Below, one piece after another: positions 50,546 through 59,037 of a stretch of 64,000 nucleotides of DNA; position 1 is the stretch's first letter, and each line of letters opens with the position of its first letter. The position numbers were made by a program, and so were the translations under genes. The notes beneath the pieces were generated by a model. The model had not been told where the DNA came from, ran no database searches, and was given only the letters and a program-made list of their open reading frames with translations. This DNA comes from CAMYMQ01 sp963730305 (lineage in GTDB: Bacteria; Pseudomonadota; Alphaproteobacteria; Bin65). The stretch spans positions 248,001-312,000 of the forward strand of contig CAVSRB010000006.1 in the NCBI GenBank assembly GCA_963730305.1, given 5' to 3'.

Positions 50546-51742
50546 CTAGTAGCGCTTGCTCTTCGGGCACTTCTGCCAATAGGAGTCCTTGCCGTCCTTC
50601 ACGACGACGCCGGTGGTCTTGATCATCGGCTTGCCGTCGGGGCCCTTGACGACCTCGCGCTTGTAGAAGTTCTGAATCGGGATGCCGTTCACGTTGTACT
50701 TGAACGGCCCGCGGATCGACGGGAAGTCGACCTTGCGCATCGCCTTCATCAGGTTCAGCGAGTCGCGCGGGTTGATCTTGCCGCCGATCTTGCGGACCGC
50801 GGCGGCGATCAGGCGCGGCGCGTCGTAGGTCTGCGCCGCGTAGTGCGACGGCAGCGCGCCGTACTTGGCGACGTAGTCCTTGATGAACTTCTGGTTCACC
50901 GGGTTCTTGGACGACACGTCCCAGAAGTTGGTGTGGTAGGTGCCGAGCGCCGCCTCGCCGACCGCGGGCAGGGTCAGGTTATCGACCGTGAACACCGAGT
51001 ACATCTTCATCGTCTTGGCGGCGCCGGAGGCCTGCCACTGCTTGACGAAGGAGATGCCCATGCCGCCCGGGGCGAAGATGTAGACGGCGCTGGCCTTGGC
51101 CGCGCGGGCCTTGGAGATCTCGGCCTGGTAGTCGCGCTGGCCGAGCTTGAACAGCGTCTGGCCGACGATCTTGCCCTTATAGGTGCGCTTGAAGCCGGCG
51201 ATCATGTCCTTGCCGGCCTGGTAGTTCGGCGCCAGCAGGTAGACCGACTTGACGCCCTCGTCGGTCATCAGCTTGCCCATCGCCTCGGCGGGCTGGTCGT
51301 TGTTCCAGGACGTCGAGATGAAGTAGGGGCTGCAGCTCCGGCCGGCCATCGGCGCGGCGCCGGCGTTGGTGATGACCAGGCCCTTCTTGGCGCGGATCAC
51401 CGGGCGCTGGATGGCCATCAGCACGTTCGACCAGATCACGCCGGCGATCAGGTTGACCTTGTCGCTCCTGATCATCCGGACCGCGACGCGGCGGCCGACG
51501 TCGGCCTTCTGCTGATCGTCGCCATAGAAGATCTTGGTCGGGACGCCGCCCAGCTTGTCGCCGTCCTTCGTCCAGCCCTCGTGCTCGAGGCCGAGCTTCC
51601 AGGCGTTGACCATCTGCTTGCCGATGATGGCGGCGCCACCCGACGTGGTCGTGATGAAGCCGATGCGCAGCTCGGCCGCGTTCGCGGGGGCAGCTGCCAG
51701 CGCTGCCAGCGCGACGGCTGTTCCAAACAGCTTGAATTTCAT
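50546..51742 (-). CDS. ABC transporter periplasmic binding protein LivK paralogue 2
   Basis: Binding protein of 398 residues. Signal peptide FKLFGTAVALAALAAAPANA, mature AELRIGFITTTSGGAAIIGK. It shares with its two neighbours IWSNVLMAIQRPVIRA, AGRSCSPYFISTSW, FAPGGMGISFVKQW, a SIRGPFKYNVNGIPIQNFYKREV block and a C-terminal QKCPKSKRY. Start ATG follows AAGGAGAG. Independent transcription unit (own terminator). Different residues around the cleft suggest another ligand than paralogue 1. Confidence 0.88.
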   Translation of the reverse strand: MKFKLFGTAVALAALAAAPANAAELRIGFITTTSGGAAIIGKQMVNAWKLGLEHEGWTKDGDKLGGVPTKIFYGDDQQKADVGRRVAVRMIRSDKVNLIAGVIWSNVLMAIQRPVIRAKKGLVITNAGAAPMAGRSCSPYFISTSWNNDQPAEAMGKLMTDEGVKSVYLLAPNYQAGKDMIAGFKRTYKGKIVGQTLFKLGQRDYQAEISKARAAKASAVYIFAPGGMGISFVKQWQASGAAKTMKMYSVFTVDNLTLPAVGEAALGTYHTNFWDVSSKNPVNQKFIKDYVAKYGALPSHYAAQTYDAPRLIAAAVRKIGGKINPRDSLNLMKAMRKVDFPSIRGPFKYNVNGIPIQNFYKREVVKGPDGKPMIKTTGVVVKDGKDSYWQKCPKSKRY

Positions 51743-52080
51743 GAAACTCTCCTTCCCTGTGTGCGCGCCGCCCACTTTCTCGAGGCGAACGCTCCGTCGT
51801 TGGGTCCATCCGACATGGTCGGTGGCATTGTCGATCATGTCGCGGATCGCGCCACCCGTCCTCCCGCACCTTGCGGCACCGGGAAGCTTCCGTCCTCCAA
51901 GCCGGCAGGAACGGTCGGTTGGCATGAAACGGCGGCACGACCGATCTGTCAATCGCCACTGTTTCCGGCGTGTCTGCAAGCGGTTACAGCCGTTCGACGC
52001 ACCGTCCGCCGACGCCCGGCCGGGGGCGTTTCCATCCCCCTTCCCACCGTCGCAGCGGCGCCTGCATCATAAGGGCAATC

Positions 52081-52094
52081 TGCATTATAATGCA
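52081..52094. promoter_or_regulatory. 14-bp palindrome TGCATTATAATGCA
   Basis: Perfect palindrome in an AT-rich stretch 339 bases upstream of livK2 and 166 bases downstream of livK3. It could be an operator for livK2 or a distal site. The rest of the 51743-52259 gap shows only the hairpin at 52200. Confidence 0.5.
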
Positions 52095-52199
52095 AATTAT
52101 TTGGCGTTTCCGTCTCGATGCGGCAAATAAATGCATGTTTTCTTGCGGCCGATGGCCGACGCCGGCCAGCCGTCCGGCGGGAAGGAATGACGGGCGCGC

Positions 52200-52229
52200 G
52201 CGTCGAGGCTGTCGCTGTCGCCTCGACGC
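52200..52229 (-). terminator. Hairpin downstream of livK3
   Basis: GCGTCGAGGC / GCCTCGACGC 10-base perfect arms with a 10-base loop, 30 bases past the livK3 stop. No T tract follows. Confidence 0.55.
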
Positions 52230-52259
52230 GCCGCCCGCCGGTCCTGCCGGTCGGTGCCG

Positions 52260-53453
52260 CTACTGCCGGCTCTTGGGGCACTTCGTGTAGTAGACGTCCT
52301 TGTGGTCCTTGAAGACCACGCCGACCGACTTGATGGTCGGCTTGCCGCCCGGCCCGGCGACCACCTCGCGCTTGTAGAAGGTCTCGATCGGGTAGCCGTT
52401 GACGTTGTAGCTGTAGCTGCCGCGGATCGACGCGTAGGGCGTGGTGCGCAGCGCCTTGGCCAGAGCCAGCAGCTTGTTCTTGTCGAACCCGCCCATCTTC
52501 CTGAGCGCGGCCGCGACCAGGCGCGGCATGTCATAGGACTGGGCCGCGAAGTGGGACGGCGGCTTGCCGTACGTGGCCATGTAGTCCTTGACGAACTTCT
52601 CGTTCGCCGCGTTCTTCAGGTCGGGCGACCAGTAGTTCGGGTGATAGGTGCCGATCGCCGCGGCGCCGATCGCGGGCAGGGTCGCGTTGTCGACGGTGAA
52701 GGACGAGTAGAGCTTGATCGTCTTGCCCGCGCCCGACGCGGCCCACTGTTTCATGAAGGCGATGCCCATGCCGCCCGGGGCGAACACCCACACGGCTTCC
52801 GGCTTGGCCGCCTTGATCCGCGAGATGTCGGCCTGGAAGTCGGTCTGGCCCAGCTTGTACAGGGTCTGGCCGACGACCTTGCCGCCCTTGTAGAAGCGGC
52901 GCACGCCGGCGACCGCGTCCTTGCCCGCCTGGTAGTTGGCCGACAGCAGGTAAAGCGTCTTGATCCCGTCGTTGGTGATCAGCTGGCCGGCCGCCTCGTG
53001 GTTGCCGTCGTTCTGCCAGGAGGTCGAGATGAAGTAGGGGCTGCACAGCTTGCCTGCCAGCGGCGCGGGGCCGGCGTTGGTGCTGATCAGGATCCGATGC
53101 GCCCGGATGATGGGACGCTGCACGGTCATCATGATGTTCGACCAGATCACGCCGGCGATGATGTCGACCTTGTCAGACCGGAGCATCTTGCGGGTCACCC
53201 GCAGGCCTACGTCGGGCTTGCGCTGGTCGTCGGCCACGAACAGCTTCATGGGCACGCCGCCCAGCTTGTCGCCGTCCTTCTTCCAGCCCTCCGCCGCGAG
53301 GCCGAGGCGCAGGCCGTTCATCTGCTCCTTGCCGATGATGGCGCCGCCGCCGGTCAGGGTGGTGATGTAGCCGATGCGCAGTTCGGCCGAGTGCGCCCCC
53401 GCCGGGACGAGCAAGGCGGCCGCGGTGAGCGCGGCTGCGGTCCTCCTCAACAT
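52260..53453 (-). CDS. ABC transporter periplasmic binding protein LivK paralogue 3
   Basis: Binding protein of 397 residues. Signal peptide MLRRTAAALTAAALLVPAGA, mature AELRIGYITTLTGGGAIIGK. Like its neighbours, it has AGKLCSPYFISTSWQNDG, FAPGGMGIAFMKQW, SIRGSYSYNVNGYPIETFYKRE and a C-terminal TKCPKSRQ. AAGGGAG precedes the ATG. Third tandem copy; no permease is adjacent, so it would share LivHMGF. Upstream at 53454-53643 I see no further gene. Confidence 0.88.
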   Translation of the reverse strand: MLRRTAAALTAAALLVPAGAHSAELRIGYITTLTGGGAIIGKEQMNGLRLGLAAEGWKKDGDKLGGVPMKLFVADDQRKPDVGLRVTRKMLRSDKVDIIAGVIWSNIMMTVQRPIIRAHRILISTNAGPAPLAGKLCSPYFISTSWQNDGNHEAAGQLITNDGIKTLYLLSANYQAGKDAVAGVRRFYKGGKVVGQTLYKLGQTDFQADISRIKAAKPEAVWVFAPGGMGIAFMKQWAASGAGKTIKLYSSFTVDNATLPAIGAAAIGTYHPNYWSPDLKNAANEKFVKDYMATYGKPPSHFAAQSYDMPRLVAAALRKMGGFDKNKLLALAKALRTTPYASIRGSYSYNVNGYPIETFYKREVVAGPGGKPTIKSVGVVFKDHKDVYYTKCPKSRQ

Positions 53454-53643
53454 GTTAGACTCCCTTGGTTTCGTATTGGGGATTGCAATTATCTGACGGG
53501 TAAAGAATCGCAGGGAAAACCGCCGGTGGGAAGGGTGCCTTGCGCATGGGCGCGGTGCCCTTCGTGCATATGGGCAATGCGAGTTGGGCATGGCACCGAC
53601 GTCGCCGGCGGAGCGGGTGGGACCGGCGCGACCGGCATATTCG

Positions 53644-54270
53644 CTACGATGCGAGGCAGCCCAGCCCGTCGATCAGGATGTCGGCATATTGCCGGGCGAT
53701 GGCGTCGATCCGGCCCCGCGCCGGGTCGAACCAGTCCACCGCCGAGTTGCACATGCCGAGCGCCGCCAGCACGCTCAGCCGGCGGTCGAGGTCGGCGCGC
53801 ACCGCGCCCGCCGCGATGCCTTCGGCGAGCAGCCGCTCGAACAGGCGCTCGTATTCCTCGGCGCGCTCTTTGACGTCGCGCAGCGCCGCGCCGGTCAGGT
53901 TCTGGCGTTCCTTGAGGAAGACCTTGACGTAGTGGCGGCGGCTCGCGATCGGCGCCATGTGGTTGAGCACGGCCGCGCGCAGCTTGTCGGCCGGGGCGTC
54001 GTCGGTGGCCAGGATCGCGGTCAGGCCTTTGACGAATCCGTCGACGCCGATGCGGCAGACCTCGGCGAGCGCGACCTCCTTGGACGTGAAATAATAGTAC
54101 AGGCTGCCCTGGCGGATGCCGAGACGGTCGGCGATGTCCTTGGTGCTGGCGCCGTGGTAGCCCTTCTCGGCGAACACCGCCGCGGCGGCGTCCAGAATCT
54201 CGCCGTAGCGCCGCTTGTACTTGATCTCCCGCACCGCGGGAGCCGCACTTGTCAGCCGGTTGCTCGCCAT
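53644..54270 (-). CDS. TetR/AcrR-family transcriptional regulator
   Basis: Repressor of 208 residues. N-terminal HTH: REIKYKRRYGEILDAAAAVFAEKGYHGASTKDIADRLGIRQGSLYYYFTSKEVALAEVC (residues 14-72), a good TetR match with the SLYYYF recognition helix. The C-terminal ligand domain resembles regulators of fatty or aromatic acyl-CoA pathways (KstR2/PaaR-like size). Divergent from the ligase at 54537; a 16-base palindrome lies in the gap. Likely ligand an acyl-CoA. Confidence 0.88.
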   Translation of the reverse strand: MASNRLTSAAPAVREIKYKRRYGEILDAAAAVFAEKGYHGASTKDIADRLGIRQGSLYYYFTSKEVALAEVCRIGVDGFVKGLTAILATDDAPADKLRAAVLNHMAPIASRRHYVKVFLKERQNLTGAALRDVKERAEEYERLFERLLAEGIAAGAVRADLDRRLSVLAALGMCNSAVDWFDPARGRIDAIARQYADILIDGLGCLAS

Positions 54271-54434
54271 CGCGGCCGACTATATCGAGTGAATCCCAGC
54301 GCGACCATCTGCTTTCCTTCCTATCATGGGCGGCTGCCCACCGGAGTGCGCAGCGCCGTGGGACCGGGCGATCGGCCTGCCGGGGCCGTCCGCCCGTCGC
54401 CGAACCGCTTGCCGTCCGGGCTGCTTGAATTCTA

Positions 54435-54450
54435 TTATTCTATAGAATAA
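54435..54450. promoter_or_regulatory. 16-bp perfect palindrome TTATTCTATAGAATAA (TetR operator candidate)
   Basis: The site is in the 266-base divergent gap, 164 bases upstream of tetR and 86 before the ligase. Its core TCTATAGAAT also occurs at 29401-29410, upstream of the MetE-like gene. Confidence 0.7.
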
Positions 54451-54536
54451 GCGGCGCGTCCAGACGGGGTGTCCTGCCGGGGCGCCGCACTCGGGCCTGG
54501 ATCGGCCCGCAAGAACGAACCACAGGGGGAATGCCG

Positions 54537-55967
54537 ATGGGCGAGGATCGCCGCGAAGCCACGCGCCGCAAGTGGCTGGACGTGCTCGACAAATACCGCC
54601 GGGACTTCGACGGCCCTGGCTCGGACGACTACTGGTCGCCGTCGCTCGACTGCGCGTCGCGTGACGAATTGCGGGCGATCCAGGACGAGAAGATCGCCGC
54701 GGTCACGCCCTTCCTCTACGAGAACTCGGGCTTCTACCGCCGCCGGTTCGACGGCCTCGGCCTGACCCCGGACGACATCCGCTCGGTCGACGACCTGGTC
54801 AAGTGGCCGCCCATCGACAAGACGGAGATGGCCGAGGACCTGATGGCCAACCCGCCCTGGGGCACCTACACCACCCACGACGACGCGATCTGGGACCAGC
54901 GCGGCTGGACCCTGTTCCCGACCTCGGGCTCGACCGGGCTGCCGCGCATCTTCCGGTATTCCAAGTACGACCTGCGCCAGTGGCAGTGGGCCAACGCCCG
55001 CGCCCTGTGGTCGCTGGGCGCCCGGCGCGGCGAGAAGGTCTTCCTGGTGGTCGGCTTCGGCCCGCACGTCTGGGCCTGGGGCGTGCTCCACGCGCTCGCC
55101 CATATGGGCGTGCCCTGCATCCCGGGCGGCGGGCTGACCGCCGAGCTGCGCTGCAACATCATCCTGCGCTACCAGCCGACCATGCTGGCGACCCTGCCGT
55201 CGCAGCTCCTGCGCCTCGGCCGGGTGATGCAGGACATGGGCCACGACCCGCGCAAGACCTCGGTCAAGCGGCTGTTCACCGGCGGCGAGCCGGCCGCCGG
55301 CATCAAGGCGACCCGCGAACGGCTCGAGGAGTTGTGGGACGCCGAGGTGGTCGAGTTCTACGGCTGCACCGAGGCCTCGCCCCACTCGGGCGGCTATTCC
55401 TGCCCGGCGGCGAAGCGGCCCGACGGCCAGATCCAGACCCACCTGATGGAGGACTTCCAGGTGTGGGAGCTGATCGACCCCGACACGCGGGAACGCCTGC
55501 CCATTGGCGAGCGCGGCATCACCGTGTGCACCAACCTCAACTCGGAGAGCTCGTCCCAGCTCCGCTTCGTGGTCGGCGACTACACCACCCTCGACGACAG
55601 CCCCTGCGACTGCGGCCGCACCCACGTCCGCGCGATCGGCGGCTTCCAGGGCCGCGCCGACGACCTGATCACCCTGCGCGCGATCAAGTTCTATCCGTCG
55701 GTGGTGGAGGAGGGCATCCGCTCGGTCGCCGGCGTCGGCGACGAGTACGAGGTGATCCTGGACACCAACGAGGACGGCATCGACTATATGCTCGTGCGCG
55801 TCGAGCACGCCGAGCACGGCGCGCCGGAACCGGTGGTCGAGGCGGTGTCCAACGCGATCTCCTCGCGCATCGAGCTGAGGGTCGGCGTCGAGGTGCTGGC
55901 GCCGGACACCTTCCCCAAGACCGAGTTCAAGGCCAAGCGCGTGCTCGACAAGCGCGACAAGAACTGA
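54537..55967 (+). CDS. Phenylacetate-CoA ligase family (PaaK-like) ligase 3
   Basis: AMP-forming ligase of 476 residues. P-loop TLFPTSGSTGLPRIFRYSK (A3), GGEPAAGIKATRERL, FYGCTEASPHSGGYSC (A5), VVGDYTTLDDSPCDCGRTHVRAIGGFQGRADDLI with the family Cys pair, and a C-terminal PKTEFKAKRVLDKR Lys. ATG 54537 has AGGGGGA with a 6-base spacer; the ATG at 54531 is too close to it. Ten bases ahead of the quinone-oxidoreductase gene; probably regulated by the divergent TetR. Substrate unknown. Confidence 0.84.
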   Translation: MGEDRREATRRKWLDVLDKYRRDFDGPGSDDYWSPSLDCASRDELRAIQDEKIAAVTPFLYENSGFYRRRFDGLGLTPDDIRSVDDLVKWPPIDKTEMAEDLMANPPWGTYTTHDDAIWDQRGWTLFPTSGSTGLPRIFRYSKYDLRQWQWANARALWSLGARRGEKVFLVVGFGPHVWAWGVLHALAHMGVPCIPGGGLTAELRCNIILRYQPTMLATLPSQLLRLGRVMQDMGHDPRKTSVKRLFTGGEPAAGIKATRERLEELWDAEVVEFYGCTEASPHSGGYSCPAAKRPDGQIQTHLMEDFQVWELIDPDTRERLPIGERGITVCTNLNSESSSQLRFVVGDYTTLDDSPCDCGRTHVRAIGGFQGRADDLITLRAIKFYPSVVEEGIRSVAGVGDEYEVILDTNEDGIDYMLVRVEHAEHGAPEPVVEAVSNAISSRIELRVGVEVLAPDTFPKTEFKAKRVLDKRDKN

Positions 55968-55977
55968 GGAAACCGCC

Positions 55978-56961
55978 ATGCCGAAAACCTGCCACGCCGT
56001 CGTCCTGCGCGAACCGGGCGGCCCCGACGCGCTGAAATGGGAAGAGGTGGAGGTGCCCGATCCGGGCCCCGGCGAGGTCACCCTGCGCCACACCGCGGTC
56101 GGGCTGAACTTCGTCGACATCTCCCAGCGCCGCGGCACCTATCCGGCCATGCCCGCGTTGCCGGCCGTGCTCGGCATGGAGGCCGCGGGTGTGGTCGAGG
56201 CGGTCGGCGACGGGGTGGCCGACTACGCGGTCGGCGACCGGGTCTCCTATTGCATGGTCGTCGGCAGCTACGCCCAGGCGCGGACGATGTCGACCGACCG
56301 GCTCAACAAGCTGCCCGACGCGATCCCCGACGAGGTTGCCGCGGCCTGCACGCTGCGCGGCCTGACCGCCCACTATCTGCTGCACGATTCCTATGCCGTG
56401 CGGCCGGGCGACACCGTCCTGGTCCACGCCGCCGCCGGCGGCATGGGGCTGATGCTGTGCCAGTGGGCCAAGCATCTCGGCTGCACCGTGCTCGGCACGG
56501 TCGGCTCCGACGACAAGGCCGCGATCGCCCGCGACCACGGCTGCGACCACCCGATCGTCTACACCCGCGACGACTTCGCCGCGGCGGTGATGGACCTGAC
56601 CGGCGGCCGGGGCGTCAATGGCATCTACGACGCGGTGGGCAAGGACACGTTCGAGAAGGGGATCGGCTGCCTCGCCGAGCGGGGCCACATCGTCTCCTAC
56701 GGCCAGGCCTCGGGGCCGCTCGATCCGCTCGACCTCGCGGTGCTGACGCCGAAGTCGCTGACCATCACCCGCGGCGGCCTGGTCATGTACACCAAGGACC
56801 CGGTCGAGCGGGCCGAGCGGGCGAAGGCGCTGTGGGACCGGATCGCCGACGGCACCCTCAAGGTCGAGATCAACCAGCGCTATCCGCTCGAGGACGTCGG
56901 CCGGGCCCACGCCGATATCGAGGCGCGCAAGACCACCGGCTCGACCATCCTCGAGGTGTAA
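55978..56961 (+). CDS. NADPH:quinone oxidoreductase-like (zeta-crystallin/MDR family)
   Basis: Zinc-free medium-chain dehydrogenase of 327 residues. Start KTCHAVVLREPGGPDALKW, substrate loop GLNFVDISQRRGTYP, central VLGMEAAGVVEAVGDGV, cofactor loop VLVHAAAGGMGLMLCQWAKHLG (A-A-G-G-x-G) and C-terminal LEDVGRAHADIEARKTTGSTIL. Reduces quinones or enoyl-CoA/enone double bonds with NADPH. Paired with the preceding ligase in a two-gene operon. Confidence 0.85.
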   Translation: MPKTCHAVVLREPGGPDALKWEEVEVPDPGPGEVTLRHTAVGLNFVDISQRRGTYPAMPALPAVLGMEAAGVVEAVGDGVADYAVGDRVSYCMVVGSYAQARTMSTDRLNKLPDAIPDEVAAACTLRGLTAHYLLHDSYAVRPGDTVLVHAAAGGMGLMLCQWAKHLGCTVLGTVGSDDKAAIARDHGCDHPIVYTRDDFAAAVMDLTGGRGVNGIYDAVGKDTFEKGIGCLAERGHIVSYGQASGPLDPLDLAVLTPKSLTITRGGLVMYTKDPVERAERAKALWDRIADGTLKVEINQRYPLEDVGRAHADIEARKTTGSTILEV

Positions 56962-56965
56962 CCGC

Positions 56966-58009
56966 TCAGGCGGGCGTTTCGGAGACCCCGCCGCCGATCA
57001 TCCGGACCGGCCCGTCGCCCAGGCAGCCCATGCCCGCCAGTGTCTGGCGCAGGGCGATGTCGAGCGGCGTGTGCGGCTCGTCGCCGATCAGCGACACCAG
57101 CCGGGCATTGTCGAGCCGCAGTGGTGTCCGCCACAGATAGCGCATCTCCAGCGCCTCGCGGACGGTCGGCACGAACGGCGCCAGCAGCCACATCGCGACC
57201 CAGGGCAGGCGCCGGATCGGTGCGTCGGGACGGTCGGCCGCGCGGACCAGCGCCTCGGCGAAGCCTTCGCCGGGGTCGACCCAGTGGCCGCCGAAGTTGA
57301 CCACCTCGAAATCGTCCAGGCGGTCGCCGAGCTCGAGCAGCCGCGCGGCGGCCTCGCCCAGGTCCGGCAGATAGGCGAAGGCGTGGCCGACGCCCGGCGT
57401 CCCCGGCCAGGTCACGGCGCGAACGGGCCGGCCCGGCTTGATCATGACGGTGCCCAGCCACGAGGCCGGCGCGTGCGGGCCGAAAAAGTCGCCGGCGCGC
57501 ACGATCAGGCTGCGCACGCCGCGCGTCGCGGCGTCGGCCAGCATCGCCTCCATCTCGACCCGGATGCCGCCCTTGCGCGACACCGGGTGCTGCGGCGACG
57601 CCTCGGTCACCACCGGCCAGGCGTCCGGCCCGAAATTGTACACGTTGCCGGGGAACAGGATGCGCGCGCCCGTTGCTTGGGCCGCGTCGATGGTATTGGC
57701 CAGCATCGGCATCGCCAGTTCGCGCCAATTACGGTAGCCCGGCGGGTTGGCGCCGTGGACGATGACGTCGACGCCCGCCGCCGCCCAGGCGACGTCGTTG
57801 CGGAGCATCGCGTTGCCGGCGACCCACTCGATCGAGGCCGGCAGGTCGGTCTGCCGCCGCACCTGGTCGGGCCGGCGGTGGAGGGCGCGGACCCGCCAGC
57901 CGCGCGCGGTCAGGGCGCGGGCGACCGCGCCGCCGAAGCCGCCGGTCGCGCCGATCACCAGCGCGGTGGGGACGGGCGAGGTGGGAGAAGAGGATGCATT
58001 CGTGGTCAT
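56966..58009 (-). CDS. NAD-dependent epimerase/dehydratase family (extended SDR)
   Basis: Protein of 347 residues: cofactor loop ALVIGATGGFGGAVARALTARG (GxxGxxG), ALHRRPDQ Arg suggesting NADP, and FPGNVYNFGPDAWPV. The catalytic YxxxK is not clear (HPVSRKGGIR), so it may be a non-catalytic NmrA-like or atypical reductase. It is divergent from a LysR gene 96 bases away and therefore probably its target. Confidence 0.72.
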   Translation of the reverse strand: MTTNASSSPTSPVPTALVIGATGGFGGAVARALTARGWRVRALHRRPDQVRRQTDLPASIEWVAGNAMLRNDVAWAAAGVDVIVHGANPPGYRNWRELAMPMLANTIDAAQATGARILFPGNVYNFGPDAWPVVTEASPQHPVSRKGGIRVEMEAMLADAATRGVRSLIVRAGDFFGPHAPASWLGTVMIKPGRPVRAVTWPGTPGVGHAFAYLPDLGEAAARLLELGDRLDDFEVVNFGGHWVDPGEGFAEALVRAADRPDAPIRRLPWVAMWLLAPFVPTVREALEMRYLWRTPLRLDNARLVSLIGDEPHTPLDIALRQTLAGMGCLGDGPVRMIGGGVSETPA

Positions 58010-58066
58010 GGCTTGCCTCCGATGGCTGTGCGTCTGGCGGCAAGATGGGCGCGCGTCGGGATGATT

Positions 58067-58083
58067 GAAATTGTATATATTTC
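58067..58083. promoter_or_regulatory. Inverted repeat GAAAT-N7-ATTTC (LysR site candidate)
   Basis: Located in the AT-rich 96-base gap between the epimerase-like gene and lysR, 23 bases before the lysR start. Arms and spacing are consistent with a LysR T-N11-A box. Confidence 0.5.
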
Positions 58084-58105
58084 TTGATCAGCTATAAATT
58101 TTCGT

Positions 58106-59005
58106 ATGATGAGCGAGCCCGACTGGACCCTCTATCGCGCCTTCCTCGCGGTGCTGACCGACGGCAGCCTGTCCGCTGCGGCGCGGCGGCTCGGCCTGAC
58201 CCAGCCGACCGTCGGTCGCCAGGTCGAGGCGCTGGAGCGGGCGCTGGACGTGTCGTTGTTCACCCGCGCGCCGCAGGGCATGACCCCGACGCCGGCCGCG
58301 TTGGCCCTGGAGCCGCACGCCCGCGCGATGGCCTCGGCCGCTGCCGCGGCGCGCCGGGCGATCTCGGGCGTCGGCGCGCTCGCCGGCACGGTACGGCTGA
58401 CCGCCAGCGAGATCATGAGCGCCGAGGTGCTGCCGCCGATCCTGGCCGACTTCCTGCCGCACCATCCCGGCCTGGAGATCGAGCTGGTCGCGACCAACCA
58501 GCTCGAAGACCTGCTGCGCCGCGACGCCGACATCGCGGTCCGGATGACGCGGCCGACCCAGAAGGCGCTGGTCGCACGGCAGGTCGGCCGGGTCGATATC
58601 GGCCTGTTCGCCCACCGGCGCTATCTCGACACCCACGGCGAGCCGCGCGACGTCGACGATCTGCGGCGGCATACGCTGATCGGCTACGACCGGATGCAGA
58701 TCCCGGGCGGCATCCGCAGCGTCGACGGCATGGCGATCACGCGCGAGCTGTTCGCCTTTCGCACCGACAGCGACCTGACCCAGATCGCCGCCGTCCGCGC
58801 CGGGGTGGGTATCGGCGGCGTCCACCTCGGCATCGCCCGGCGCGATCCCGACCTCGTGCCGGTCCTGCCCGACAAGGTCCTGTTCGATCTGGAGACCTGG
58901 CTGGTCATGCACGAGGACCAGCGGTCGAGCCCGCGGCTGCGGACCCTGTTCGACTATCTGGTGCGGGCGATGGGGGACTATGCCAAAGCCAGCCGCGGCG
59001 CCTGA
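58106..59005 (+). CDS. LysR-family transcriptional regulator
   Basis: LTTR of 299 residues. N-terminal wHTH: WTLYRAFLAVLTDGSLSAAARRLGLTQPTVGRQVEALERALDVSLFTRAPQGMTPT, typical of LysR. The effector domain begins at VRLTASEIMSAEVLPPIL. It is divergent from the epimerase-like gene with a small dyad between them. Start at ATGATG 58106; the second ATG is equally possible. Target likely the divergent gene plus itself. Confidence 0.9.
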   Translation: MMSEPDWTLYRAFLAVLTDGSLSAAARRLGLTQPTVGRQVEALERALDVSLFTRAPQGMTPTPAALALEPHARAMASAAAAARRAISGVGALAGTVRLTASEIMSAEVLPPILADFLPHHPGLEIELVATNQLEDLLRRDADIAVRMTRPTQKALVARQVGRVDIGLFAHRRYLDTHGEPRDVDDLRRHTLIGYDRMQIPGGIRSVDGMAITRELFAFRTDSDLTQIAAVRAGVGIGGVHLGIARRDPDLVPVLPDKVLFDLETWLVMHEDQRSSPRLRTLFDYLVRAMGDYAKASRGA

Positions 59006-59037
59006 GCGGGCGGGCGCCAGGCCGGTGCGCTGTCGCG

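Noticed and set aside
53591..53606. TGGCAC followed by a GC element, like a sigma-54 promoter
   Set aside because: The -12 element is poor and there is no plus-strand gene at a suitable distance.
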